NCBI GenBank assembly: GCA_022841625.1
Contig: JALHRD010000005.1
Coordinates: 122,620-186,619 of the forward strand
Source of the DNA: Xanthobacteraceae bacterium
GTDB taxonomy: Bacteria; Pseudomonadota; Alphaproteobacteria; Rhizobiales; Xanthobacteraceae
Length of the DNA stretch: 64,000 bases
Direction: 5' to 3'
The translations under genes were made by a program, and so were the position numbers. Position 1 is the stretch's first letter. Each line of letters opens with the position of its first letter. The notes under the pieces were generated by a model. It worked only from the letters and a program-made list of their open reading frames with translations, did no database searches and was not told the origin of the DNA. Shown one piece after another: positions 33,647-43,230 of the stretch.

Positions 33647-34837
33647 ATGGCGGAGCGCGCGGATTTTGACATCATCATTGTCGGTGGCGGGCTATCCGGC
33701 GGACTGCTCGCCTGGCTGCTCAAACAACGACGGCCCGGGCTTAACTTGCGTCTGCTCGAACGCGACGCCACGCTTGGCGGCAATCATACCTGGAGCTTCT
33801 TTGAGAGCGACCTCAGCGCCGCGGAGGCCCGCGCAATCGCGCCACTGGTCACGTCGTCCTGGCCGGGATACCGGGTACACTTTCCCGGCTATGAGCGCGA
33901 ATTGACGACCGGCTACCACTCGATCGCCTCGCAGCATTTCCATGCCGTGGTCGCCGCGACGCTCGGGGACGATGCCATTCTGGGGGCCGATGTCATGGCG
34001 GTGGCGGCCGACCATGTAACGCTCGCTTCCGGCGCGGTGCTGCGGGCGCCCTGCGTGATCGATGCGCGCGGCGCCCAGCCCAGCCCGTTTCTGGCGCTTG
34101 GATTTCAGAAATTTCTCGGGCTTGAATTGCGGCTTGCCGCGCCGCATCGACAGCGCCTGCCAATCATCATGGATGCAACCGTGCCGCAGGACAACGGCTA
34201 TCGTTTCGTCTACACCCTGCCGCTGTCCGCCGACCGAATCCTGATCGAAGACACCTATTACAGCGACGACGCGAGCCTATCCATGGATGCCCTGCGCGCA
34301 CGCATTACCGACTACGCACAACGTCAGGGTTGGACGATCGCCGAGATCGTGCGGACCGAGCATGGCGTGCTACCGATCATCCTGGCAGGCGACATGGAGC
34401 GCTATCTCGCGCTGCAAACCGAGGGCGCGCCGCGCATTGGATTGGCGGCGGCGTTTTTCCATCCGACCACCGGTTACTCGCTGCCCGACGCAACGCACGT
34501 TGCCATGCTGCTGGCCGATCACGCCGAAGCCGGCGCGCTGACCAGCGCCGGCGTCAGCGCTCGGCTGCTCGCCCATGCCAAAACGATCTGGCGGGAGCGC
34601 GGCTATTTCCGGCTGTTGAATCGCATGATGTTCCGGGCCGGCCATCCGCGGGAGCGCTATACGATCTTGCAACGATTCTACCGGCTCGATACCGCCCTGG
34701 TGCAGCGCTTCTATGCCGCACGGCTCACTTGGTCAGACCGCTTAAGACTCGTCATCGGCAAACCGCCGGTGCCACTACGATCGGCGCTCGGATGCCTGTC
34801 CGAAGCCCGGATGCTCAAGAGGCACAACAACGCATGA
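33647..34837 (+). CDS. crtY: Lycopene beta-cyclase
   Basis: 396 residues. It opens with a FAD/NAD-binding motif (IIIVGGGLSGGLLAWLLKQ), contains NHTWSFFES at about residues 45-53, a hallmark of CrtY-type cyclases, and near the C-terminal third FHPTTGYSLPDATHVAMLL. The enzyme cyclises both ends of lycopene to give beta-carotene. It is the first gene of crtYIB on the plus strand and overlaps crtI by ATGA. The upstream 269-base gap likely holds the promoter, but no convincing element was found. Confidence 0.93.
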   Translation: MAERADFDIIIVGGGLSGGLLAWLLKQRRPGLNLRLLERDATLGGNHTWSFFESDLSAAEARAIAPLVTSSWPGYRVHFPGYERELTTGYHSIASQHFHAVVAATLGDDAILGADVMAVAADHVTLASGAVLRAPCVIDARGAQPSPFLALGFQKFLGLELRLAAPHRQRLPIIMDATVPQDNGYRFVYTLPLSADRILIEDTYYSDDASLSMDALRARITDYAQRQGWTIAEIVRTEHGVLPIILAGDMERYLALQTEGAPRIGLAAAFFHPTTGYSLPDATHVAMLLADHAEAGALTSAGVSARLLAHAKTIWRERGYFRLLNRMMFRAGHPRERYTILQRFYRLDTALVQRFYAARLTWSDRLRLVIGKPPVPLRSALGCLSEARMLKRHNNA

Positions 34838-36342
34838 TATCGACCCCGGACAAAGCCATCGTCATCGGCGCGGGCTTTGGTGGCCTCGCGCTCGCCATCC
34901 GGCTGCAAGCCGCCGGCTACGCAACGACGCTGTTGGAGAAACGCGACAAGCCAGGCGGTCGCGCCTATGTCTATCGGGATCAGGGCTTCACCTTCGATGC
35001 CGGCCCAACCGTCATTACCGATCCCGGATGCCTTGAGGAGCTGTTTACGCTGGGCGGCCGACGCCTGGCCGATTACGTGCAACTCTTGCCGGTTGCGCCG
35101 TTCTACCAGCTACGCTGGGACGACGGCACGGTGTTTGACTATGTCAACGATCAGGCGGAACTCGACCGCCAGATCGCCGCGTTGTCGCCCAGCGATGTCG
35201 AGGGCTATCACCGCTTCCTCAAATATTCCGAGGCGTTGCTGGAGGAAGGCTACGTCAAGCTCGGCCACGTGCCATTCGCGGATTTTCGCAGCATGGTGCG
35301 GGTGGCGCCGCAGCTTGTGCGTTTGCAAAGCTACCGCAGCGTCTACGCCAAGGTGGCGCATTACATCAAAGACGAGCATCTGCGCCAGGCCTTCAGCTTC
35401 CATTCGCTGCTGGTTGGCGGCAATCCATTCTCGGCGTCGGCGATCTATGCGCTGATTCACGCACTCGAACGGCGCTGGGGGGTGTGGTTCCCCAAGGGCG
35501 GCACCGGCGCATTGATCGCCGGCCTCGCGCGCTATTTTGAGGACCTCGGCGGCAAGATCAGGCTCAACGCGCCGGTCGCGCGCATCGAAACGCTGGGCGG
35601 GCGCGTATCGGGCGTCGTCACCGAGGACGGCCGCCACCTGACCGCCGGCATTGTCGCCAGCAATGCCGACGTCATGCACACCTATGGCAAACTCTTGGGC
35701 CACGAGTCGCGCGCGGCGGCAACCACGCGCAGCCTCAAGCGCAAAAGTTTCAGCATGTCGCTGTTTGTCACTTATTTCGGATTAAAGCGGACGCACCCCG
35801 CGATCAAGCATCACACGGTAATGTTCGGACAGCGCTATCGCGCGCTGATCCGGGAAATCTTCAACGGGCATCACCTGCCGGACGATTTCTCGCTCTATCT
35901 GCATGCCCCGAGCGTCACCGACCCAGACCTCGCGCCGCCCGGCTGCTCCACCTTCTATGTACTGTCGCCGGTGCCGCATCTCGGCAACGCCCCGCTCGAC
36001 TGGACGATCGAGGGGCCGCGCTACCGCGACCGCATCTTGCACTATCTCGAGGAGCGGCTGCTGCCGGGACTGCGGCAAGACCTTGTTACCTGCCGGATTT
36101 TCACGCCGGCCGATTTTCGCGACGAACTGAATGCGCATGTCGGCTCGGCGTTCTCGCTTGAACCGACTCTGACCCAGAGCGCCTATTTCCGAACCCACAA
36201 TGCCGACAAGCGCATCGCAGGGCTTTATCTGGTAGGAGCCGGCACCCATCCGGGCGCCGGCATCCCTGGCGTGGTCGGCTCGGCCAAAGCCACCGCCGGC
36301 ATCATTCTCGCCGACGGCCAAGCCGCGCGAGGCGCGGCATGA
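34834..36342 (+). CDS. crtI: Phytoene desaturase (CrtI type)
   Basis: 502 residues. The N-terminal dinucleotide motif VIGAGFGGLALAIRLQAAGY is followed by LLEKRDKPGGRAYVYRDQGF and TFDAGPTVITDP, and the C-terminal signature reads GLYLVGAGTHPGAGIPGVVG. These are diagnostic for bacterial CrtI, which converts phytoene to lycopene or neurosporene. The ATG at 34834 overlaps the crtY stop; the longer upstream reading frame is only crtY in another phase. It overlaps crtB by ATGA. Confidence 0.95.
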   Translation: MISTPDKAIVIGAGFGGLALAIRLQAAGYATTLLEKRDKPGGRAYVYRDQGFTFDAGPTVITDPGCLEELFTLGGRRLADYVQLLPVAPFYQLRWDDGTVFDYVNDQAELDRQIAALSPSDVEGYHRFLKYSEALLEEGYVKLGHVPFADFRSMVRVAPQLVRLQSYRSVYAKVAHYIKDEHLRQAFSFHSLLVGGNPFSASAIYALIHALERRWGVWFPKGGTGALIAGLARYFEDLGGKIRLNAPVARIETLGGRVSGVVTEDGRHLTAGIVASNADVMHTYGKLLGHESRAAATTRSLKRKSFSMSLFVTYFGLKRTHPAIKHHTVMFGQRYRALIREIFNGHHLPDDFSLYLHAPSVTDPDLAPPGCSTFYVLSPVPHLGNAPLDWTIEGPRYRDRILHYLEERLLPGLRQDLVTCRIFTPADFRDELNAHVGSAFSLEPTLTQSAYFRTHNADKRIAGLYLVGAGTHPGAGIPGVVGSAKATAGIILADGQAARGAA

Positions 36343-37280
36343 CCGCGCCGGTCGATTTGGTCCGCCTGAGCGAAACCATTATCCAGGAAGGCTCGAAGAG
36401 CTTTGCCGCGGCGGCGCGTCTGTTCGATCGCGAAACGCGCGCGAGCGCCTACCTGCTCTATGCCTGGTGCCGGCACTGCGATGACGCCATCGACGGGCAG
36501 GAACTCGGCTTTCAGTCGGCAGCGACGGCGGCGCACGATCCGCAACACCAACTGGCCGAATTGCGCCGGTTGACCGGCGATGCGCTGGACGGCAAGCCGA
36601 TGGCCGATCCGGTGTTCGCCGCCTTTCAGCGCGTGACGGACAAACACGCGATCCCGCGCCGGCACCCATTCGAATTGCTGGACGGCTTCGCCATGGATGT
36701 GTCGGGCCGGAAATATGCGACCGTCGAGGATACGCTGAGTTATTGCTATCACGTCGCTGGCGTGGTCGGCGTCATGATGGCCCGGATCATGGGCGTGCGC
36801 GACGAGAATATCCTCGATCGCGCCAGCGATCTCGGCCTGGCATTCCAGCTCACCAATATCGCCCGCGACGTGACCGATGACGCAAAAGCCGGGCGCATTT
36901 ATTTGCCGCAACAATGGCTGTCGGAAGCCGGCATCAGTCCCGAGACCATAGGCGATGCGCGCCATCGACCGGCGCTCGCCGCTGTCGTCGCCCGGCTGCT
37001 CACACTTGCGGACCGGTATTATGTGTCGAGCACCGTTGGCATTGCGCATTTGCCGCTGCGATCGCGCTGGGCCATCGCCACCGCATTGCGGGTCTATCGC
37101 GAGATCGGTCGTGAAGTGCGACGCCGCGGGCCGCGGGCTTGGGACGCGCGCGTCTCAACCGGTAAAGCCCAGAAGCTGTTGGCGGTGATCGCCGGCGGGT
37201 GCGACGCAATGCTGGCGCCGGTCCGCGATCGCCGGTCGGCTACGCCGTCACGCGACGGATTGTGGACCAGGCCGCGCTGA
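36339..37280 (+). CDS. crtB: Phytoene synthase
   Basis: 313 residues of the squalene/phytoene synthase family. The two Asp-rich Mg2+ sites are visible as CRHCDDAIDGQ and TNIARDVTDDAKAGRIYLP. It also has SFAAAARLFDRETR and CYHVAGVVGVMMARIMGV, typical of CrtB. It joins two geranylgeranyl diphosphates to phytoene. It overlaps crtI and is the last gene of the plus-strand crt set, converging on crtZ. Confidence 0.95.
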   Translation: MTAPVDLVRLSETIIQEGSKSFAAAARLFDRETRASAYLLYAWCRHCDDAIDGQELGFQSAATAAHDPQHQLAELRRLTGDALDGKPMADPVFAAFQRVTDKHAIPRRHPFELLDGFAMDVSGRKYATVEDTLSYCYHVAGVVGVMMARIMGVRDENILDRASDLGLAFQLTNIARDVTDDAKAGRIYLPQQWLSEAGISPETIGDARHRPALAAVVARLLTLADRYYVSSTVGIAHLPLRSRWAIATALRVYREIGREVRRRGPRAWDARVSTGKAQKLLAVIAGGCDAMLAPVRDRRSATPSRDGLWTRPR

Positions 37281-37299
37281 ACGGCGGCACCGACCGCAC

Positions 37300-37812
37300 T
37301 CAATCGCGCTGCTCCACGCCCGTTACCGCCGCGAGATCGACCGCGCCGCCGTGCAATGCTTTAAGCTCGGCCTTCAGCGTGTCGATGTTCGGCGCATAAA
37401 GAAAGCCGAACGAGACGCAGCCCAGGCGGGTGCGCACGGCATGATGCATGCGATGCGCTTGCACCACCCGCTTCAGATATCTTCCCTTCGGAGTCAGTCG
37501 GAACGGCCAGCGATTGTGCACCAGTGCATCATGCGCCAGGAAATACAGCACACCATACGCGGTCATGCCGACGCCCACCCACAGGATCCAGTGCTGGTGC
37601 GCGACGCCAAGGTAGATCAGCAGCACTGAGGGAATGGCGAACACCACCGCATAGAGATCGTTGCGCTCGAAAGTGTGTCCCTCGATCTCATGATGCGACT
37701 TGTGCCAGGCCCAACCCCAGCCATGCATGATGTATTCATGGCTGTAGCGCGCGACGGCCTCCATGGCCGCGACCGTCGCGACAACGATCAAGCAATTCAC
37801 CAATAGCTGCAT
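37300..37812 (-). CDS. crtZ: Beta-carotene hydroxylase
   Basis: 170 residues, membrane protein of the fatty acid hydroxylase type. All four His boxes are present: HEYIMH, HKSHHE, HDALVH and HRMHH. CrtZ adds 3-hydroxyl groups to both rings of beta-carotene, giving zeaxanthin. It lies on the minus strand at the end of a unit with the ABC-2 genes and crtE (42 bases from the permease). No crtW ketolase is seen, so astaxanthin or canthaxanthin is not predicted. Confidence 0.94.
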   Translation of the reverse strand: MQLLVNCLIVVATVAAMEAVARYSHEYIMHGWGWAWHKSHHEIEGHTFERNDLYAVVFAIPSVLLIYLGVAHQHWILWVGVGMTAYGVLYFLAHDALVHNRWPFRLTPKGRYLKRVVQAHRMHHAVRTRLGCVSFGFLYAPNIDTLKAELKALHGGAVDLAAVTGVEQRD

Positions 37813-37854
37813 CGCTGTCTCACTCCGTCATGCCGGCTTTGGCGCAGGCCATTC

Positions 37855-39084
37855 TTACGCCCGCCGCTCGGCCTTCAGCAAGAGCCAAGCCGACATCACC
37901 GCGCCGATCGCCACCAGTGTCAACAGCAGCACGAACAACACGAGATCCACGGTCGGAGCGTTCCGCCACAACAGCGCGTGATAGGCCTCGATCGCCCAGG
38001 CGTTTGGTATGGCCCAGCTAATATCTTGCAGCCACGGCGGCATCAGGAAGCGCGGAACCATCGAGCCGCCGATGGCGGACAAGACCAGCACCAAGAAATT
38101 GGACAATGTCTGCGCTTGCTGGCGGGTGCGGCACAGCATGCACAGCACCAAACCAAAACCGGCCGCGGCCGCCGATGCGGCAGCGGTAATCATCGCCCAA
38201 TCCGCAAACCGCGACCAGATGTCGACGCCATAGACCATGCCGGCGATCGCAAAGATAAGGCCGACCTGAAGAAAGCCCTGCACAAACAGGAACGCGAATT
38301 TGCCGGTTATCAGCGTGCCGGCGCCGCCGGCTCCGGACATCAGGCGGTCGACGATGCCGCTCTGGCGCTCGTCGATCAGGGTCATCGCCCCTTGCATCGC
38401 CGAGAACAGCACGAACAACATACCGACCGCGCCGGCATAATAGATGACGGTGGCGCTGGCGCTGGCTGCCGCGCTGACATTGCGCCGCTCAACCAGCCCA
38501 CCCGCCGGCGAACCGGCTTTGGCGGCCCCAGGCTGGATCGCAGCCTTCTCGATCGATTTCAGGACCGCATCGACGCGGCCCCGCTGTTCGGGCGAGAATT
38601 TGACGAATCTCTGTTCGATATCGATCAAGGTTCGCCGGTATGCGACATCGGGCAGATGCTCCCCGAACAGCCGCTGAACCTGCCCGACCACAATCGCGGT
38701 CGCCATGGCGCGTGCCGCGTCGCCAACCACCTGGATTGGCGTGGTGGCGACGCCCGGCGCACCGGCAAGGTCACCACGCAGAACAATGCCGACATCCACA
38801 TCGCCGATGCGCACCATGTCCTCAAGTTCCGCCACCGAACCGGGCGCATGTAGCGGCGGCCGGAAGGTCGGTTCCGCCTGAATGGCTTTGACCAGGCGCG
38901 CTGTAACGGGGCTGCCAACCTGATCGAGCACGGCGATCCGCAGGCGCAATTCGTCGCCCGAGGTTCCGGCAAAGGTCGCAGCAAAGATTAAATAGATCAG
39001 CGGCGGCAGCACGAACGCCATCGTCAGCGCGCCGCGATCGCGTATCAGGCCAAACAGCATCACCCGAAAGATCGCGAGGATCAC
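37855..39084 (-). CDS. ABC-2 type transporter permease in the carotenoid cluster
   Basis: About 409 residues. An N-terminal membrane helix ([17 protein letters not shown]) is followed by a soluble extracytoplasmic segment of roughly 170 residues. A block of about five helices follows ([50 protein letters not shown] and others). This is the ABC-2 exporter layout (YhhJ/DrrB-like). The proposed GTG at 39084 follows the ATPase stop by two bases; ATG at 39060 is an alternative. With the next gene it forms an exporter placed between crtZ and crtE; its cargo may be a carotenoid or related lipid, which is inferred from position only. Confidence 0.8.
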   Translation of the reverse strand: MILAIFRVMLFGLIRDRGALTMAFVLPPLIYLIFAATFAGTSGDELRLRIAVLDQVGSPVTARLVKAIQAEPTFRPPLHAPGSVAELEDMVRIGDVDVGIVLRGDLAGAPGVATTPIQVVGDAARAMATAIVVGQVQRLFGEHLPDVAYRRTLIDIEQRFVKFSPEQRGRVDAVLKSIEKAAIQPGAAKAGSPAGGLVERRNVSAAASASATVIYYAGAVGMLFVLFSAMQGAMTLIDERQSGIVDRLMSGAGGAGTLITGKFAFLFVQGFLQVGLIFAIAGMVYGVDIWSRFADWAMITAAASAAAAGFGLVLCMLCRTRQQAQTLSNFLVLVLSAIGGSMVPRFLMPPWLQDISWAIPNAWAIEAYHALLWRNAPTVDLVLFVLLLTLVAIGAVMSAWLLLKAERRA

Positions 39085-39086
39085 GG

Positions 39087-40100
39087 CTAGGACTCGCGGC
39101 CAAGCACGGAGAGAAACAAACTTCCAAGATCGGGATTGCGGATTCTGATTTCCTTGACGACCAATCCGGCCGCGCCGAGATGCTGCGTGAGCGCGCCGGC
39201 ATCGAGATGGCCCACCGGCGCACGCCCGAACCAAGTCGTCGGCGATTGCGTCGGCCGGAATCCCAGATCGCGCAGCAACTGAACTTGGCTCTGCCGATGC
39301 GGCGGGCTGCGAAAATTCGCGATCACTTCCTTGTCTGTGCCGAATGCCCAGCGCAGTAATGCCGCCGGTTCGCCTTCGAGGCGAATCAAACCGTCCTGCA
39401 TGATGCCAATGCGATCGCAGATCAGTTGCGCCTGTTCGAGGTCATGGGTGGAGATCATCAGCGCCGCGCCCCGGTCGCACAGGCCTTCGAGCAACCCGTG
39501 GATCGCCTCGCGTGCATCGACGTCAATGCCGACGGTCGGCTCATCGAGCAACAGGGCGACCGGATCATGCAGCATCGATGCGCAGATATTGACCCGTCGC
39601 TGATAGCCGCCCGACAAGGTGCGGCAGAGCTGATCGGCCCGCTCCACCAAACCGGCGTGTTCCAACATGGTGTCCACGGCTGCGCCAAGATCCTGGCCGC
39701 GCAAACCGGCGAAGCGGCCGAACACATGCAGGTTCTCGCGGACGGTCAAATAAGGATAGATCGAAATTTCCTGCGGCACGAAACTGACCGCCCGTTGCGT
39801 TGCGCGACCGGCGACCGATTTGCGCTCCGCAATGGCGACGCCGCCCGCGTTCAGCCGCAGCCGCCCGCACATCGCCTTCATCAGTGTCGTCTTGCCGGCG
39901 CCGTTCGGACCTAAGAGCCCATAGATCTCACCGCCGCGAAGATCGAGATCGACGCCGCGCAGGGCCGGCCGATTGCCGAATGCATGCACCGCCTGTTCGA
40001 CCCGCACCAGGACCGGACCATGCCGAACCGCCTGCGGATCGGCCTGCAAGGCATGTTGCGTGGCATGCGGCGTCGTCTGCGGTGTTGCGTGCGTTGTCAT
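39087..40100 (-). CDS. ABC-2 type transporter ATP-binding protein in the carotenoid cluster
   Basis: 337 residues. Walker [10 protein letters not shown], signature [16 protein letters not shown], Walker [14 protein letters not shown] and the switch ISTHDLEQA identify an ABC ATPase of the drug/lipid-export (DrrA/CcmA-like) branch. An N-terminal His/Gln/Thr-rich tail and a C-terminal domain of about 90 residues (after [12 protein letters not shown]) resemble DrrA-type regulatory regions. The ATG at 40100 was chosen as the first start after crtE; longer frames read through crtE. It lies 46 bases behind crtE and just before the permease. Confidence 0.88.
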   Translation of the reverse strand: MTTHATPQTTPHATQHALQADPQAVRHGPVLVRVEQAVHAFGNRPALRGVDLDLRGGEIYGLLGPNGAGKTTLMKAMCGRLRLNAGGVAIAERKSVAGRATQRAVSFVPQEISIYPYLTVRENLHVFGRFAGLRGQDLGAAVDTMLEHAGLVERADQLCRTLSGGYQRRVNICASMLHDPVALLLDEPTVGIDVDAREAIHGLLEGLCDRGAALMISTHDLEQAQLICDRIGIMQDGLIRLEGEPAALLRWAFGTDKEVIANFRSPPHRQSQVQLLRDLGFRPTQSPTTWFGRAPVGHLDAGALTQHLGAAGLVVKEIRIRNPDLGSLFLSVLGRES

Positions 40101-40146
40101 GGGCTCCGCCGCCGGCTCGCCGTGACGACGTTCACGACGGCGGCTT

Positions 40147-41103
40147 TCAAACGTCAACCTGCGACAAGCAATGCTCGACAAACGCGCCGAGCGGTGCGTC
40201 GGCTGCGCCAATAGCGGCAACAGCCTGCCGACAATTGACAACGTAGGCCCGATACAATTGCCGCGCGCCATCGTTGCCGAGCACGCTGGCGAGCGTCGGC
40301 TTACCGTTGTCCTTTCCGGTATCCTTGCCGGTCCGGCCGGCGTGCGCTGCGCCGTCGAGCACGTCATCGGCAATTTGGAAGGCGCGTCCGAGATCGAGCG
40401 CAAATCGTCGCACCGGTTCCAGCATCGGGTCGGGAGCGGCCGCGACGATCGCGCCCGCTTCCGCGGCGGCGGCGAACAGCGCGCCGGTTTTGCATTCGTT
40501 GAGACGCTCGAGTTCCGACACTCCGATGCCAGCAAAGCGGGTCCGCAAATCCATCACCTGGCCGCCAACCAGGCCGTTGCAGCCGACCGCGTTCGAAAAC
40601 AGCCGCACCAGCGCGGCTCGCGCCGGCGCCGGGATCCCGTCGACCGACGCCACCACGCCAAAAGCCATGTTGAGCAGCGCGACGCCCGACAGCACCGCGA
40701 CATCCTCGCCAAATTTGCGATGGGTTGTTGGTTGACCCCGCCGCATCTTGGCGTTGTCCATTGCCGGAAGGTCGTCCATCAGCAGCGAAGCGGCATGAAT
40801 CATCTCAACGGCGCAGGCACAATCGAGCGCCAACAGGTCTCGCCGCCCGAATTGAAACGACGTCAGCAGCGTGATCATCGGCCGCAGCCGCTTGCCCGGC
40901 GCGAGCACGCTATAGCCGATCGCCGATCGCAGCACTTGCGGCGACTGCTCTTGGCCGTGAACCAGCGCGTGCAAGCGACGGTCGATCACCGCCGCAAGAT
41001 ACTGTGTGGACCACCGCCCACTCACGCCATCCGATTCGACGGAGACGCTACCGGGATAGTCCGCATAGTCGTGAGCCTTCATCGCCGCTTCATCCGCCAT
41101 CAC
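40147..41103 (-). CDS. crtE: Geranylgeranyl diphosphate synthase
   Basis: 318 residues, an all-helical polyprenyl synthase. The first Asp-rich motif DDLPAMD is at 110-116 and the second is in AFQIADDVLD. YSVLAPGKRLRPMI contains the diphosphate-binding GKRLRP. Near the C-terminus is an unusual run of charged repeats (GRTGKDTGKDNGKPT), longer than in most homologs and suggestive of a flexible loop. It makes the C20 precursor for crtB. The ABC exporter and crtZ follow in the same unit. Confidence 0.93.
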   Translation of the reverse strand: MMADEAAMKAHDYADYPGSVSVESDGVSGRWSTQYLAAVIDRRLHALVHGQEQSPQVLRSAIGYSVLAPGKRLRPMITLLTSFQFGRRDLLALDCACAVEMIHAASLLMDDLPAMDNAKMRRGQPTTHRKFGEDVAVLSGVALLNMAFGVVASVDGIPAPARAALVRLFSNAVGCNGLVGGQVMDLRTRFAGIGVSELERLNECKTGALFAAAAEAGAIVAAAPDPMLEPVRRFALDLGRAFQIADDVLDGAAHAGRTGKDTGKDNGKPTLASVLGNDGARQLYRAYVVNCRQAVAAIGAADAPLGAFVEHCLSQVDV

Positions 41104-41356
41104 TCAGATCCCGCCCTCGTCCGTTGCGCCCGACCAAACAACCCGACAACACAAAAGGTATGCGGCCAACAACGGTCCCCCCATCCTAACAACGCAAGGT
41201 CGCGCAGCGTGCGGGACTTTACAAACGTATCGCAGATCTTAACCCAATCGCGACACGCCCCTTTGGTATTTTAGCAGGGAACGCGCCCGCGGCCCTGCCT
41301 AATTGTGATTTCGTAGCATATTATCCACTTTGTTCAGGGGTGCTTGGACAGACGCC

Positions 41357-42295
41357 TTAGAACTTCACCCGATTGGCGCCCTTTAGACCCAGCATTTGCC
41401 GCGCTTCCGCGGGCGTCGCGGCCTCAAAGCCGAGCTCCCCAATGATGCGACGAATTTTCGCAACCTGCTCGGCGTTGCTCTGGGCCAGTTTACCCGGGCC
41501 GATATAAAGTGAATCTTCGAGCCCGACCCGCACATTGCCGTTCATCATTGTGGCATTGGTGCAAAAATTAAGTTGGTGGCGTCCGCCGGCCAGCACCGAC
41601 CACAGGTAGTCACTGCCGAACAGCCGGTCAGCGGTGCGCTTCATAAACATGAGGTTGTCGAGATCGGGCCCAATCCCGCCGAGAATGCCGTAGATCAATT
41701 GCAGGAACACCGGCGGCTTGAACAGCCCGCGGTCTATGCAGTGGGCAAGATTGTAGAGGTGCCCGGTGTCGTAGCACTCATGCTCGAACTTGACGCCATG
41801 GCCCTCGCCCAGGAGTTTGGCGATGTTCTCAATGTCCTTGAAGGTGTTGCGGAAGATATTTTGATCCGAATTGAGCAGATAAGGCAGCTCCCAATCGTAT
41901 TTCCAGGTCTTGAATCGACGCGCCATTGGGTAGAGCGCAAAATTCATCGAACCCATATTGAGCGAGCACATCTCCGGCGATAGCTCGGTCGCCGCCGCCA
42001 GCCGATCTTCCAGCGTCATGGTCACGCTGCCGCCGGTGGTGATGTTAATCACGGCGTCGCATGCTTGCTTGATGCGAGGCACGAATTGCCGGAACACGGC
42101 TGGGTCCGGCGACGGCCGGCCGTCGTTCGGATCGCGCGCATGCAAATGCAAGATCGCAGCGCCGGCCTTGGCGGCATCGATGGCTTGCGTCGCAATCTGG
42201 TCGGGCGTGATCGGCAACGCATCCGACATGGTCGGCGTGTGGATCGAACCGGTGATCGCACAGGTGATGATTACTTTGTTGGCGAGTTGGGGCAT
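41357..42295 (-). CDS. Beta-keto acid cleavage enzyme (BKACE, DUF849)
   Basis: 312 residues. The start NKVIITCAITGSIHTPTM and ILHLHARDPNDGRPSPD are the strongest BKACE signatures; the HLHARD His pair and a later Glu bind Zn2+. BKACEs combine a beta-keto acid with acetyl-CoA to yield acetoacetate and a new CoA ester. The ATG at 42295 gives correct spacing from aaggaa. It lies in a minus-strand run with a 3-hydroxyacyl-CoA-type dehydrogenase and an SDR that could supply the beta-keto substrate. Confidence 0.92.
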   Translation of the reverse strand: MPQLANKVIITCAITGSIHTPTMSDALPITPDQIATQAIDAAKAGAAILHLHARDPNDGRPSPDPAVFRQFVPRIKQACDAVINITTGGSVTMTLEDRLAAATELSPEMCSLNMGSMNFALYPMARRFKTWKYDWELPYLLNSDQNIFRNTFKDIENIAKLLGEGHGVKFEHECYDTGHLYNLAHCIDRGLFKPPVFLQLIYGILGGIGPDLDNLMFMKRTADRLFGSDYLWSVLAGGRHQLNFCTNATMMNGNVRVGLEDSLYIGPGKLAQSNAEQVAKIRRIIGELGFEAATPAEARQMLGLKGANRVKF

Positions 42296-42319
42296 TGGCA
42301 TTTCCTTGTTACTCCGTCA

Positions 42320-43228
42320 TCACGCGTCGTCCGCGCGCGCCTTCTTAAGATGCTGCATGACCTTGGCCCGCAGCGCCGCCTGTTGCTCCGGGCTCCATTT
42401 GCGAAATCCTTCACCGGATTTGAAGCCCAGCTTACCGTCCGCGACCAGCTTTTCGAGATAGGGCGACGGACCCGGCCGCGCTTCGATGTCGGTCAACACC
42501 GTTTGATGGATCGCGAGCGTCAGGTCGGTGCCGACGAGATCGGCGTTCTCCAACGGCCCGAGCACCGCCAGCCGACGCCCGAACGCCGCCTTGATGACGG
42601 TATCGACGGTCTCGGCGTCGCAAATGCCGCGCTCGACCAGCGAGACCGCCTCGCGCCAGAGTGCGTGTTGCAGCCGGTTGCCGATGAATCCTGGCACGTC
42701 CTGCTTCACATGCGCCGGCTTTTTGCCGACGGCGTCATGCAGCGCCATGGTCCAGTCGATCGCCTGCGGCGAAGTCCATTGCGTTCCGATCACCTCAACC
42801 AGCGGCACCAGCGTCGGCGGATTCCACCAATGGGTGCCGAGCGCGCGCTCACGCCGCGTCAGGCCGCTCATGATGTCGGTAATCGGGATCACCGAGGTAT
42901 TGCTGGCTAGAATCGCGTCATGCCGGGCATGCGCCTCGATGTCCGCAAACAATTTTTGCTTGAGCGACAAATTTTCGGAGACCGCTTCGACGACGAAATC
43001 CGCATCACGCACGGCCGCGGCCAATTCGCGCTGTGGCGTCACCCGCGCGACCGCGTTGGGATCATCGCCAAGATCCTTGAGAGCGGCGGCAATGCGTGCC
43101 GTCACGGTTTCGAGACTTTCGGCAACGCTGTCGGTGATGATCACGTCGTGGCCGGCGACCGCAAACACCTGCGCGATGCCGTGCCCCATCAAGCCGGCGC
43201 CGATGACCGCGATGCGCGCCTTGGCCAT
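42320..43228 (-). CDS. 3-hydroxyacyl-CoA dehydrogenase-type NAD-dependent dehydrogenase
   Basis: 302 residues. N-terminal Rossmann motif VIGAGLMGHGIAQVFAVAGH, mid-segment LASNTSVIPITDIMSG with the catalytic Ser, then GTHWWNPPTLVPLVEV containing the catalytic His, and PGFIGNRLQHALWREA. The WWNPP form is common in carnitine or beta-hydroxy acid dehydrogenases rather than fatty-acid enzymes. Together with the BKACE gene behind it (24-base gap) it would oxidise a 3-hydroxy acid to a beta-keto acid that BKACE cleaves. This is the logic of carnitine catabolism, but the substrate is not established. Confidence 0.88.
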   Translation of the reverse strand: MAKARIAVIGAGLMGHGIAQVFAVAGHDVIITDSVAESLETVTARIAAALKDLGDDPNAVARVTPQRELAAAVRDADFVVEAVSENLSLKQKLFADIEAHARHDAILASNTSVIPITDIMSGLTRRERALGTHWWNPPTLVPLVEVIGTQWTSPQAIDWTMALHDAVGKKPAHVKQDVPGFIGNRLQHALWREAVSLVERGICDAETVDTVIKAAFGRRLAVLGPLENADLVGTDLTLAIHQTVLTDIEARPGPSPYLEKLVADGKLGFKSGEGFRKWSPEQQAALRAKVMQHLKKARADDA

Positions 43229-43230
43229 CC

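Noticed and set aside
34330..34833. A crtI start far upstream giving about 670 residues
   Set aside because: This region is crtY in another phase; the ATGA overlap and the family length support 34834.
40101..40535. N-terminal extension of the crt-cluster ABC ATPase
   Set aside because: It reads through crtE in a shadow frame; the ATG at 40100 gives a normal ATPase.
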